Below are positions 42,248 through 50,834 of a stretch of DNA of 64,000 nt, one piece after another. A program made the translations under genes and the position numbers. The stretch is from Methylobacter sp. (GTDB taxonomy: Bacteria > Pseudomonadota > Gammaproteobacteria > Methylococcales > Methylomonadaceae). Under the pieces are notes generated by a model that was not told the origin of the DNA, searched no databases, and saw only the letters and a list, made by a program, of their open reading frames with translations. The stretch covers positions 1 to 64,000 of the forward strand of contig JALNYY010000001.1 in assembly GCA_023229605.1 (NCBI GenBank), in the 5' to 3' direction. Numbering within the stretch: the first letter of the stretch is position 1; each line of letters opens with the position of its first letter.

Positions 42248-44197
42248 TTAATTTGGTATCACACCTTTCAAAGGTTGAATCTCTGGATTATCGAAAGCCC
42301 GAACTGGCAGGGGATAGAGCAGATTGATGCGGTGCCCGGGCGGATTCGCTGTCATTTTAGGTAGCGTTTTCAAGTAACGCACCACAATTTCGCTGACATC
42401 TAGCGGCTCGCCTTTTTCGTCCTTAACAACGTCAATAGAACTGCCTGGTGTAGCACAAGAGCCGCAATTGTTGATGGTCTTAGGATCATCTGCATACCAG
42501 TAGCCTGCAACGGAATACGGCACTGATACCGCATGCGGTGCAACGTATTTACCTTCATCTTTGGGATCGATTGCTTTTCCGCCGATCTTGATGTTAGAGC
42601 CTTTAGAGCCATATGGCGCATACACATCCAAATCGAAGGTAACGTTGCTGTAGCCGAACATCCATCCGCCAGTCCAAAGACCAGGTACAGTAGAGAATGT
42701 TCCACGGGTAGAGTTCTCGATCTGTTTTTTGAGCTGATTGCCAAAGATTGGATAAACTTTGGCTATGCGAGCACCTATAGGCAAATAGTGGTAAATATCT
42801 GACATGGTGATCGGGCCTGGTACAACATGGGTGCCGTAACGAAAACCGCGAATGGTCGCAAAATCCGAACCAGCAGCCCAGCGCATCGCATCAACAATCA
42901 GATCGTGAGAGCTACCCTCGATGACACCAAGATTATCCGTTTTGCCATCATTAAAGTTTGAGCGATGCAAAGCCACGTCGGTATAACCAACCACAGTATC
43001 TATTGGGCGCAGCAAAGTGCTGGTGTTGCCGCCGATTGTTACAGTCTGACCCTCAACAAATGTGCCGCTTACAAAAGGCGCACGTACTTCTGCAATTTTG
43101 CGTGCGACTGCCACATTTTCCTTGATCTCGTCTGTGATGATGTGCGGCGTCCATTTCCAAGTCAGTTTGCCATCCCCTGGAAGCTTATGATCTTTTTTAA
43201 CCTTAAGGCGAATCTCACCCAGCATGGTGCCATCTTGGCCTTCTTCCACCAGGACGGTGCCGGTTTTAAGTACAATAGGCTTGATGGTGCGTTCGTGCAT
43301 GTCCGCGTTCAGAATAAAGTCAACGCCAGGGTATCTGGAAGCAAGATCAATGGTCCTGGACAGTTCCAGTTCCGAGATCATCACAATTATGTCAACATGA
43401 TCGATATTACGTAGTTCGTTAATGTAGTAGGGCATTTCGTTTTCACCATCGGTGTATACGAAACCCTTGGTGACTACCGGGCCGACCGCGCGAATGGCTC
43501 GCGCTGTGGTCATGCCCAGAACTCCGACTTTTACGCCGTTGATCGTTTTCACGATATAAGGCGGTAATGGACGCTGACCTGCCAGCTTAGGATAAGGAGT
43601 GGTGGCATCGGTCGAAGGAAAGTCAATATAGCCCGGCACACCTGTTGTCTTTTTGTCCACACCAAGCGCGGGGCGATCCGATTCGCCAGGTTTGTCAGAA
43701 ACCTGACCAGGACAGAGAGGTTCGGATACGTCGGCGCAGACATAATATAGATTGGCGGCGACGGTCTTGGTATCAAGCAGCGGCAGCTTACCGGGTGAGC
43801 CGACGAAAGTCTCAAGGAATCGTTCCGGCCCATAGAGATAGTCCCAGTTACCCGGCTCGTCGAAGTCAGGCTTCAGCAGATTCATTACATCAATCAGCGC
43901 TTGGCCGTGGGTGAACATTGCTTCGGCAGAGCCTTGCAGGGTATCGCCTGTATTGAAATAGAGCGTTTTTTCAGGATTGGCTTTTCGGATATGGTTGATA
44001 ACGGTCGCCATACGTGCGAGACCTCCTTCCATGCGGCCTGTGGTGTCGCTGCGTACATTGTGCCTTGGCACGAGGTGACCGTGGATGTCGCCAGAATGAA
44101 TCAGCGTGAGTTCGCCGCTCCCTGCAAAAGCCGCTCTGGAAATTATCAGTCCAGTGAGAAGGGTGAATTTCCGTATATAACTGCTGCTCCTTATCAT
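42248..44197 (-). CDS. SoxB-like metallophosphoesterase/5'-nucleotidase family protein
   Basis: The 649-residue precursor has a signal peptide (LLTGLIISRAAFAGSGEL) and a calcineurin-like two-metal domain: IHSGDIHGHL, FNTGDTLQGSAEA, GNWDYLYG, DFILNADMHERT. GNWDYLYG resembles the GHWEFTYG of SoxB thiosulfohydrolases more than the GNHEFD of UshA nucleotidases. The C-terminal nucleotidase domain (DLIVDAMRW, FRYGTHVVPGPITMSDIYHYLPIG) follows. Periplasmic. Without the other sox genes in view, a thiosulfohydrolase role is an inference; a nucleotidase role remains possible. Confidence 0.8.
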   Translation of the reverse strand: MIRSSSYIRKFTLLTGLIISRAAFAGSGELTLIHSGDIHGHLVPRHNVRSDTTGRMEGGLARMATVINHIRKANPEKTLYFNTGDTLQGSAEAMFTHGQALIDVMNLLKPDFDEPGNWDYLYGPERFLETFVGSPGKLPLLDTKTVAANLYYVCADVSEPLCPGQVSDKPGESDRPALGVDKKTTGVPGYIDFPSTDATTPYPKLAGQRPLPPYIVKTINGVKVGVLGMTTARAIRAVGPVVTKGFVYTDGENEMPYYINELRNIDHVDIIVMISELELSRTIDLASRYPGVDFILNADMHERTIKPIVLKTGTVLVEEGQDGTMLGEIRLKVKKDHKLPGDGKLTWKWTPHIITDEIKENVAVARKIAEVRAPFVSGTFVEGQTVTIGGNTSTLLRPIDTVVGYTDVALHRSNFNDGKTDNLGVIEGSSHDLIVDAMRWAAGSDFATIRGFRYGTHVVPGPITMSDIYHYLPIGARIAKVYPIFGNQLKKQIENSTRGTFSTVPGLWTGGWMFGYSNVTFDLDVYAPYGSKGSNIKIGGKAIDPKDEGKYVAPHAVSVPYSVAGYWYADDPKTINNCGSCATPGSSIDVVKDEKGEPLDVSEIVVRYLKTLPKMTANPPGHRINLLYPLPVRAFDNPEIQPLKGVIPN

Positions 44198-44361
44198 TTT
44201 AAGCCCCTGTCCAGTTAAAAATGGTCAAAATTCCCGTATCATAAGTGAAGTTGCCCTCTAAGTCAGTGACATTAAGCCTTGGAAATAACAGTATTTCGTT
44301 CATAATTGTATTTCTCATGGCCATGAATTGAATGTTTTTTGAGTAAGATGAGAGTAAATAT

Positions 44362-44496
44362 TTATTTAAAACCATCTTGTTTAAACTTCTCCAGCCGCCT
44401 CTTAAAGCCTTTCTTATTAAACAGATAGTATAAAAGCACCAGTAAAAATGGCCAAAGCATGAAGCCCATCAGTTTAAATATAGTTCCAATATCCAT
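44362..44496 (-). CDS. One-helix microprotein, paralogue of the mer-linked one
   Basis: The 44-residue ORF (ATG at 44496) reads an MDIGTIFKLMGFMLWPFLL helix, then YYLFNKKGFKRRLEKFKQDG. It aligns over 30 residues with the microprotein at 10366 (MDIETVFKLVGFLLWPFLL..YLFDIKGF) although the nucleotide sequences have diverged, which indicates real coding. It has a Lys/Arg-rich tail where the mer copy has Cys-Cys. The AGGGGAG sequence upstream serves as a ribosome site. It is upstream of the SoxB-like gene on the same strand. Confidence 0.7.
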   Translation of the reverse strand: MDIGTIFKLMGFMLWPFLLVLLYYLFNKKGFKRRLEKFKQDGFK

Positions 44497-44737
44497 AGCT
44501 CTCCCCTCATTTAATTTACAGTGTTATCTTTAGCCTTGTGCGAACATGTCCATCAACTTCGGCTACCTTTACATTTAAATGCCTACGCTTAACATTTAGC
44601 GAAATAAAGTATTTAAGTGGTTCGTCACCATGCCCTATATAGCATGGGCAAATACAATCGAAAAAACAAATAGTGAACGATCTTTCGTTAGGATAATTTT
44701 ATTGAGTTTATTGAGGGTCTTAAACGGAGGGCAAACT

Positions 44738-45502
44738 TTAATCAATCAATAGGAAAGTTCCCCACGCAAAAAAAACGACACCTACTGCTTTGCAAATAAG
44801 TTTTGATTCAAGAGGCATAGTTTTCTCCAATATAACCAGCAAGGTCATCAAAGCCATGCCCAGCAGATTCATCACGCCCACGACAAACATAATCAGCATC
44901 TGCGTCCAGCAACAGCCTAAACAGGTTGCGCCATGTTTGAGCCCCATATTAAATGCGCCTACAAGGCCATCCTGCCATTCATTTAATAAAAAACCCATCG
45001 GGGTTTTACAGTGTGTTAAGCAGGCATTTTTTATTGGCATAAACTGATAAAATCCTGCCGAAAATAAAATACCGGCAGCCGATATTGAATTTTGATTATC
45101 CATCATCGGGGATAACCAAGCCAGGCCATGCATTTGCCATTGCAGCAGCGTTAACACGATACTGAATAACAGCCATATACTCAGATAGGCTAAAGCAAAT
45201 AGATAAGCCAACTTATGAGCCGCTTTGTTTTGTTGCCGACAAACCCTGGCAAACGCCAGAATCATCGGGATGGCAGAAGGCAGCATCATTGCTGCCATCA
45301 TGACTGCCCACATAAAATAAACTAAAGAAAAATCAATAAAGCGCCATGCCAATGCCTCTGAAGGAGGCATCCACATACTCGACATCGGTTGATATGTCAT
45401 TTGATTATGCTGATAAAACAGATAGCCCCAGGCACAAAAAACCCAGACCAGTACAACAGCTAAAATAGAAGTCTGGGATTTAAACCGATTAAACCACCCC
45501 AT
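44738..45502 (-). CDS. DUF2182 integral membrane protein
   Basis: The 254-residue protein has about seven helices and the DUF2182 features: MWAVMMAAMMLPSAIPMILAF, then KTPMGFLLNEWQDG, GLKHGATCLGCCWTQMLIMF with the conserved Cys-Cys-Trp. DUF2182 genes are commonly paired with DUF1326, as here; its ATG overlaps the DUF1326 stop (TAATG). It is the last gene of the sigma-54-promoter operon. Biochemical function unknown, metal binding often predicted. Confidence 0.9.
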   Translation of the reverse strand: MGWFNRFKSQTSILAVVLVWVFCAWGYLFYQHNQMTYQPMSSMWMPPSEALAWRFIDFSLVYFMWAVMMAAMMLPSAIPMILAFARVCRQQNKAAHKLAYLFALAYLSIWLLFSIVLTLLQWQMHGLAWLSPMMDNQNSISAAGILFSAGFYQFMPIKNACLTHCKTPMGFLLNEWQDGLVGAFNMGLKHGATCLGCCWTQMLIMFVVGVMNLLGMALMTLLVILEKTMPLESKLICKAVGVVFFAWGTFLLID

Positions 45503-46110
45503 TATGGCTGGTAAGTAAATGCTGAGAAATAACCATTGCGCTCGGAAAACTCCCAGTTTTTATCGTAATCTTGATACTGATAATTTTTTGATTTGGCGAC
45601 AACCGTGGGATGACTTGTCACCACGCACAATGGCGGATTGCTTATGGTTGATTGTCCGCCTATTATGCCCTGAATACTTTCAATATCGGCCTGAGCTATA
45701 CCGGGAATAATCACACACCGACTGTCGTCCTGCTCCTGGTAATCGATTTTTACTTTTTTTACGCCCAAAACTTCACTGACAAAGCTCATTAAAATAGCAG
45801 GATGTCCACCTTGTCGACCGCTAAATATTTGCACAATCGAATCAAATTGATCGTCATCGGCGCGCTCGTCGACATATAAAGCCGCTTGCCAATTACCATT
45901 TTTCATATGTCCCGGCGAATAACATGCCATCGCTACATTCAAGCCAGCCAATGATCGCTCATTCAGATGCCCTTGTTCAATATGCCATGCCACCAGCAGT
46001 TTACAGTCGCCGGTTGTCGGCGGTTGTAGCCAGACACAGGGACAGGCAGTTTCGCAGTTACAGGTTTCAAAATAACTGCCGCGCAAAATCCAGTTTTTAG
46101 TTTCCGACAT
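45502..46110 (-). CDS. DUF1326 protein
   Basis: The 202-residue soluble protein has the DUF1326 start WILRGSYFETCNCETACPCVW (four cysteines in two pairs), followed by a GHLNERSLAGLNVAM segment and a compact beta-rich body. It is the standard partner of DUF2182 downstream. The Cys cluster suggests a metal or thiol role. Spaced 8 bp after the SDR gene. Confidence 0.9.
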   Translation of the reverse strand: MSETKNWILRGSYFETCNCETACPCVWLQPPTTGDCKLLVAWHIEQGHLNERSLAGLNVAMACYSPGHMKNGNWQAALYVDERADDDQFDSIVQIFSGRQGGHPAILMSFVSEVLGVKKVKIDYQEQDDSRCVIIPGIAQADIESIQGIIGGQSTISNPPLCVVTSHPTVVAKSKNYQYQDYDKNWEFSERNGYFSAFTYQP

Positions 46111-46118
46111 GCTACCTC

Positions 46119-46850
46119 CTAAAACGGTTCTTTAAACGGTCTCAAATCCAGTTCATGAGTCCATGCGCTGCAATGTTGCTTGTGAATGGCCCAATAGGTT
46201 TCGGCGATGGCATCCAGTTGTAACAAACCATCCTGGCCTTTGGCTTTAACATAGTCAGGGAACTGGTTTTTTGCCCGTTCGCCGTCAATCACTCCGTCAA
46301 TAACGGCATGCACCACATGTATGCCTTGCGGTGAAAACTCTCTTGCCATGCCTTGAGCCAACGCCCTTAAACCGGCCTTCGCCGCTGCAAATGCAGTAAA
46401 CGGCGGTTTAGCTCTTAATGACGCTGTCGCCCCGGTAAAAAACAGCGTTCCCTTTTGCTGCTTCTTCATTGCCTTGACCGCTTCCTTGCCGAAGAAAAAG
46501 GCACCCAGGCAATTTTGCTGCCAAAGCGTGGTAAAGGTTTCCGTATCCGTTTCCAGCAAAGGCGATGGGATATTGCTGTCTACATTGTAAGCAGCGATGT
46601 CGATACTATAACCATCCAGTTGCGCCATTTTGAATAAATGCGCCACATCGCGTTCAACCGTTGCATCGGCAATCACTGCGCTGACTGAACCGCCTTTTTG
46701 CCGAATTTTTTCCGCTACCTGTTGCAGCTTGTCTTCACTTCTACCGGCTATGTAAACGTGTAAACCTTTTGCAGAAAAATTGTTGGCGAGTGTAGCGCCC
46801 AGGCCTTGCTCTGGACCAACTCCGATAATAACGGCTGAACATTTTTTCAC
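46119..46850 (-). CDS. Short-chain dehydrogenase/reductase
   Basis: The protein is an SDR with a variant Rossmann motif (AVIIGVGPEQGLGATLANNF) and NADP-type AGRSEDKL; the classic YxxxK is replaced by FTAFAAAKAGLRALAQGM (Phe for the catalytic Tyr, Lys kept), as in some divergent SDRs that may not be active reductases. GTG at 46850, 2 bp after the carbonic anhydrase stop, is preferred; an ATG at 46889 would overlap that gene by 35 bp. Confidence 0.85.
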   Translation of the reverse strand: MKKCSAVIIGVGPEQGLGATLANNFSAKGLHVYIAGRSEDKLQQVAEKIRQKGGSVSAVIADATVERDVAHLFKMAQLDGYSIDIAAYNVDSNIPSPLLETDTETFTTLWQQNCLGAFFFGKEAVKAMKKQQKGTLFFTGATASLRAKPPFTAFAAAKAGLRALAQGMAREFSPQGIHVVHAVIDGVIDGERAKNQFPDYVKAKGQDGLLQLDAIAETYWAIHKQHCSAWTHELDLRPFKEPF

Positions 46851-46854
46851 TATT

Positions 46855-47427
46855 TTATTTTCCGGCTGCTGTTGCTTCAGGAACCTCAATTAGTGAACCT
46901 GATTTAACGTCATAAATATAACCGTAAACAGGTATGTCGGAAGGTACCAATGGATGTGACTTGATACGCACGACATCTTCAAGGACACTTTGTGCCTGAT
47001 CTTTGATGGTTAGCCAATCAATGTATTTAGCTTCTGCTGAGCCAGGACCTTCACAGCAATCATGCCAACCGCTGGCATCAACAGAGGCGGTTTTTAAACT
47101 GCTGGAAAGTAAATCACGCATGATATCGTCCGTGAAAGTTTCCATGCCGCAATCCGTATGATGAATAACAAACCATTCACGTGTGCCGAGTAATTTATAG
47201 GAAATAACTAATGAGCGTATTGCATCATCACTGGCTCTGCCACCCGCATTGCGGATGACATGGGCATCACCTTCGGAAAGTCCGGCATATTTAGCGGGAT
47301 CAAGGCGGGCATCCATACAGGTTAAAATGGCAAAGTGACGACCTGGGGGCATCGGTAAATCACCCTTGTCAAAGCTGGCAACGTAGCCGCGATTGGCTAT
47401 TAAAACTTCATTTAATACATTACTCAT
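46855..47427 (-). CDS. Beta-class carbonic anhydrase
   Basis: The 190-residue protein has the beta-CA zinc site: C37 with D39 and R41 in ILTCMDARLD, then H90 and C93 in VIHHTDCG. It resembles the shorter type II/plant-like clade and interconverts CO2 and bicarbonate. There is an extra Cys pair (GWHDCCEGPG) seen in a subset of this clade. It is second in the operon, 22 bp after DUF938. Confidence 0.92.
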   Translation of the reverse strand: MSNVLNEVLIANRGYVASFDKGDLPMPPGRHFAILTCMDARLDPAKYAGLSEGDAHVIRNAGGRASDDAIRSLVISYKLLGTREWFVIHHTDCGMETFTDDIMRDLLSSSLKTASVDASGWHDCCEGPGSAEAKYIDWLTIKDQAQSVLEDVVRIKSHPLVPSDIPVYGYIYDVKSGSLIEVPEATAAGK

Positions 47428-47449
47428 CGTTATTCCTCGTAATTAATTA

Positions 47450-48103
47450 TTATTTTCTGCCAAATATCAGCGAGAAATTATTAGCAGGCATATTGATTTG
47501 CTCTTTTAATTCCAAGCCATGCTTTGCCGCTGCCTTTTTCAGATCGGCTACATCTTTTAAACCCCATTCTGACACACCGGCGGAGCTTAATGTCTGATGA
47601 AACTCTTTATTGGAATCTGTGGTAAAAGTGCCTTCCACCTGAAATGGACCGTAAATCAGTAAAAAACCATCGTCATCCAGTAAATTTGCAGCACATTTCA
47701 TCATGCCGTCAGCGATTGAAATAGGCGCTACTTGAAAAATATTAATACAAAAAATTGCAGCAAATGAAAGTGGTGTGCCCGCATTAAACCAGGTGTCAGG
47801 ATTGGTTAAATCCAGATGAATGGGGTCGGCAATATTATCGTTTTGGTGATCGATTGACAGCTTCTTGATGTTATCAAAAACTTCTGTATCTTTATCGGAA
47901 GGATGAAAATGCAGATGTTCGAAATGCGGTGCAAAGTAGTTAATGTGCATGCCGCTACCGCTGGCGAGTTCCAAAACATTTGCGGGATCTTTGGGCAGTT
48001 TTTCTTTTAAAACGCCTAAAAGCGGTTCGCGGTTGCGGTTTCCGGCCCACGCAACATATTCGCTTAATGGATGTGGATCTAAAGGTGGTTTATCTTGGTT
48101 CAT
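47450..48103 (-). CDS. DUF938 SAM-dependent methyltransferase-like protein, copy 1
   Basis: The 217-residue protein has a DUF938 Rossmann fold with SAM motif I VLELASGSGMHINYFAPHF and motif II/III residues (FHPSDKD, LDLTNPDTW). It is about 95% identical by eye to the copy at 52279. First gene of the operon with carbonic anhydrase, SDR, DUF1326 and DUF2182. A consensus sigma-54 promoter lies 47 bp upstream. Substrate unknown. Confidence 0.92.
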   Translation of the reverse strand: MNQDKPPLDPHPLSEYVAWAGNRNREPLLGVLKEKLPKDPANVLELASGSGMHINYFAPHFEHLHFHPSDKDTEVFDNIKKLSIDHQNDNIADPIHLDLTNPDTWFNAGTPLSFAAIFCINIFQVAPISIADGMMKCAANLLDDDGFLLIYGPFQVEGTFTTDSNKEFHQTLSSAGVSEWGLKDVADLKKAAAKHGLELKEQINMPANNFSLIFGRK

Positions 48104-48149
48104 TGTTAACTCCTCTTTATTATTGATTGTTAGTTACTCTTCAATAACA

Positions 48150-48164
48150 GCAAATGTTGTGCCA
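48150..48164 (-). promoter_or_regulatory. Sigma-54 promoter of the DUF938-CA-SDR-DUF1326-DUF2182 operon
   Basis: On the minus strand TGGCAC-AACAT-TTGC matches the -24/-12 consensus (TGGCAC N5 TTGC) exactly. The same element in the same place precedes DUF938 copy 2. Confidence 0.88.
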
Positions 48165-48224
48165 GTAATTATTAACTAATATTTTCTTAAACTACAACAA
48201 CTTGGTTTTTTAACTCTGGCGAAT

Positions 48225-48516
48225 TAAGGAAGCCTCACTTCAATTTGAGAAAATTTATTTCATCAATCGCCATGAACAACAATATCAAGAACACCGCGAA
48301 CAATTGATTGAACACATTCTACTGAACGAGGACTATTCCGATATGACGAACTGAAAACGATACTGCGCATAACCGTGATGAAGAAAAAGAACGTGCCGCT
48401 ATGGTACTGGAATGGATACGCGGCAAAGCCCCGAAGATGGATAAAGAATTACGGGGTTATCTATTCACTGACAAGCCTATCGCACATCAATGACCCTTTA
48501 TTCAAAGCATTCATAA
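48225..48516 (+). pseudogene. Remnant of a second sigma-54 activator gene
   Basis: The stretch GGAAGCCTCACTTCAATTTGA resembles the leader of the activator at 53089. The following frame reads HEQQYQEHREQLIEHILLNE, clearly akin to HASEQQGQKHCEQLIEHIAK in that activator's N-terminus. After a stop, a further frame (EEKERAAMVLEWIRGKAPKM, then DKELRGYLFTDKPIAHQ) is unrelated and of unknown origin. It shows that the whole DUF938-activator unit was duplicated and one activator was lost. Confidence 0.65.
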
Positions 48517-49362
48517 TTATAGCTTCAGGTTTTCCAAAATCGCCAGAGTAGGTGCTGCCTGATTCATCGTATAAAAATGCAAGCCCGGCGCGCCATTATC
48601 CAGCAAGCGTTGACAAAGCTTTGTTACCACATCCAGACCGAATGCTTCTATCGCCTGACGATCATCGCCGAAGCATTCCAATCGTTTTCTCAACCAACGG
48701 GGAATATCCGCGCCGCACATTTCTGAAAAACGGAATAATTGTGCATATTGGGTAATCGGCATAATGCCGGGCACGATAGGAATCGTTATGCCGTTTTTTT
48801 CGCAGGCATCTACAAAATAAAAATACGCTTCGGCATTGTAAAAATATTGGGTAATCACCGCATTGGCGCCTGCAGCCACTTTACGCTTGAAGTTTTTGAA
48901 ATCTTCCACTTCGTTGGCGGCTTGTGGATGCACTTCAGGATAGGCAGCTACGTGAATCTGAAAATGATCGCCGGTTTCCTGGCGAATAAATTCGACCAGC
49001 TCATTGGCATAGCGAAATTCTCCCGCCGACATCATGCCGGAAGGCAAATCGCCTCTTAAAGCGACAATTTTAGTAATGCCATTGTCCTGATAGTCTTTCA
49101 GAATCGCACGAATATTGGCTTTTGTTGAGGCAACACAGGATAAATGCGGCGCGGCGGATATACCTTTGGATTGGATGTCGACTACCGTAGCGAAAGTCTT
49201 GTCGCGGGTCGAGCCCCCGGCGCCAAAGGTAACTGAAAAAAAGTCGGGGTTGAGCTTTGCCAGTTTGCTATGTACAACTTGCAGGCTTGCAGCGCCTTCT
49301 TCGGTTTTTGGCGGGTAAAATTCGAAACTGAATAGTTGGGGATGCTTTTTTTGTGATTGCAT
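48517..49362 (-). CDS. metF: Methylenetetrahydrofolate reductase
   Basis: The 281-residue protein has the MetF TIM-barrel pattern: FEFYPPKTEEGAASL, SVTFGAGGSTRDKT, PHLSCVAS, ALRGDLP, AAYPEVHPQA and QYFYNAEAYFYFVD. It is FAD-dependent and makes 5-methyl-THF for methionine synthesis. It ends the metK-ahcY-metF gene set of the SAM cycle. Confidence 0.96.
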   Translation of the reverse strand: MQSQKKHPQLFSFEFYPPKTEEGAASLQVVHSKLAKLNPDFFSVTFGAGGSTRDKTFATVVDIQSKGISAAPHLSCVASTKANIRAILKDYQDNGITKIVALRGDLPSGMMSAGEFRYANELVEFIRQETGDHFQIHVAAYPEVHPQAANEVEDFKNFKRKVAAGANAVITQYFYNAEAYFYFVDACEKNGITIPIVPGIMPITQYAQLFRFSEMCGADIPRWLRKRLECFGDDRQAIEAFGLDVVTKLCQRLLDNGAPGLHFYTMNQAAPTLAILENLKL

Positions 49363-49462
49363 TTTATGGTCTCACTGACGAGAATCTAACGACTGTATGG
49401 GCAGATATTTGCTGGGATGTGCAATTCCCGCTGGTTCTGTCGGCACCGGTGTAGACTCATTG

Positions 49463-49486
49463 AGCCCGTGTCGTGCGACACGGGCT
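49463..49486. other. Perfect 24-bp palindrome between ahcY and metF
   Basis: AGCCCGTGTCG-TG-CGACACGGGCT is a perfect hairpin on either strand, in the 158-bp gap between ahcY and metF. It has no following T run. It may separate or stabilise the two parts of the transcript. I find no riboswitch consensus around it. Confidence 0.55.
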
Positions 49487-49520
49487 GCATTCCCACGGGA
49501 ACCGTGAGAGAGATGATTAA

Positions 49521-50813
49521 TCAATAACGATAATGATCAGCTTTAAACGGTCCTTCAACCGGAACATTGATGTATTTAGCTTGCGCTTCAGTCAACACAG
49601 TTAAGTTTACGCCCAGTTGTTTAAGATGCGATCTTGCGACTTTTTCGTCCAATTTCTTAGGTAAGATATAAACCTTGTTTTCATATTGCGCTGCATTCTT
49701 CCAAAGTTCCATTTGCGCAAGAACCTGGTTACAGAATGAGTTAGACATTACAAAGCTTGGATGACCGGTACCGCAACCCAGATTAACCAAACGGCCTTCT
49801 GCCAAAATGATCAGGCGTTTGCCGTCAGGGAAAATCACATGGTCAACTTGAGGCTTGATGTTTTCCCAAGTGTATTGACGCAAAGAGGAAATTTCAATTT
49901 CCGCATCAAAATGGCCGATATTGCAGACAATTGCCTGGTCTCTCATCGCAACCATGTGTTGATGGGTGATGATATTAAAGTTGCCGGTTGCAGTAACAAA
50001 AATATTAGCCAGCGGTGCCGCTTCTTCCATCGTTACTACGCGATAACCTTCCATAGCTGCTTGCAATGCGCAAATCGGGTCGATTTCGGTAATTAATACC
50101 GTTGCACCAAGACCGCGTAAGGATTGAGCACAACCTTTGCCGACATCGCCATAGCCGCAAACTACGGCGATTTTACCGGCAATCATCACGTCGGTGGCAC
50201 GCTTGATGCCATCAACCAACGATTCGCGGCAACCGTACAGGTTATCGAATTTAGATTTTGTGACCGAATCGTTGACATTGAATGCAGGGACTTTTAACGT
50301 GCCTTTGGCGACCATTTCATACAGACGCAATACGCCGGTAGTCGTTTCTTCGGACAAGCCTTTAATGTCGGACATTAATTCAGGGTATTTTTCATGCATC
50401 ATGACGGTTAAGTCGCCGCCATCATCAAGAATCATGTTCGGGCGCCAGCCATCAAGGCCATCAATAGTTTGCGCAATACACCATTCGGCTTCTTCTTCGG
50501 TTTCGCCTTTCCAGGCAAAAACAGGAATGCCTGCCGCCGCCATTGCTGCTGCGGCATGATCCTGCGTAGAAAAAATGTTGCAGGAAGACCAACGCACGGT
50601 TGCGCCCAATGCAGTCAGGGTTTCAATCAATACCGCTGTCTGAATAGTCATGTGTAAACAACCGGCGATGCGAGCGCCTTTTAATGGCTGTGCTGCACCG
50701 AATTCTTCACGCAGAGCCATTAAGCCCGGCATTTCAGTTTCGGCGATATTGATTTCCTTGCGACCCCAATCTGCGAGGGCAATGTCAGCAATTTTATAAT
50801 CTGGTTGACTCAT
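49521..50813 (-). CDS. ahcY: Adenosylhomocysteinase
   Basis: The 430-residue enzyme hydrolyses S-adenosylhomocysteine to adenosine and homocysteine. Motifs: GCLHMTIQTAVLIETL, CNIFSTQDHAAAA, DDGGDLT, FNVNDSVTKSKFDN, NAD-binding VVCGYGDVGKGCAQSL, and the C-terminal KADHYRY tail. Starts 21 bp after the metK stop. Confidence 0.97.
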   Translation of the reverse strand: MSQPDYKIADIALADWGRKEINIAETEMPGLMALREEFGAAQPLKGARIAGCLHMTIQTAVLIETLTALGATVRWSSCNIFSTQDHAAAAMAAAGIPVFAWKGETEEEAEWCIAQTIDGLDGWRPNMILDDGGDLTVMMHEKYPELMSDIKGLSEETTTGVLRLYEMVAKGTLKVPAFNVNDSVTKSKFDNLYGCRESLVDGIKRATDVMIAGKIAVVCGYGDVGKGCAQSLRGLGATVLITEIDPICALQAAMEGYRVVTMEEAAPLANIFVTATGNFNIITHQHMVAMRDQAIVCNIGHFDAEIEISSLRQYTWENIKPQVDHVIFPDGKRLIILAEGRLVNLGCGTGHPSFVMSNSFCNQVLAQMELWKNAAQYENKVYILPKKLDEKVARSHLKQLGVNLTVLTEAQAKYINVPVEGPFKADHYRY

Positions 50814-50834
50814 TATTTTTCCTTTATTTGGTAT

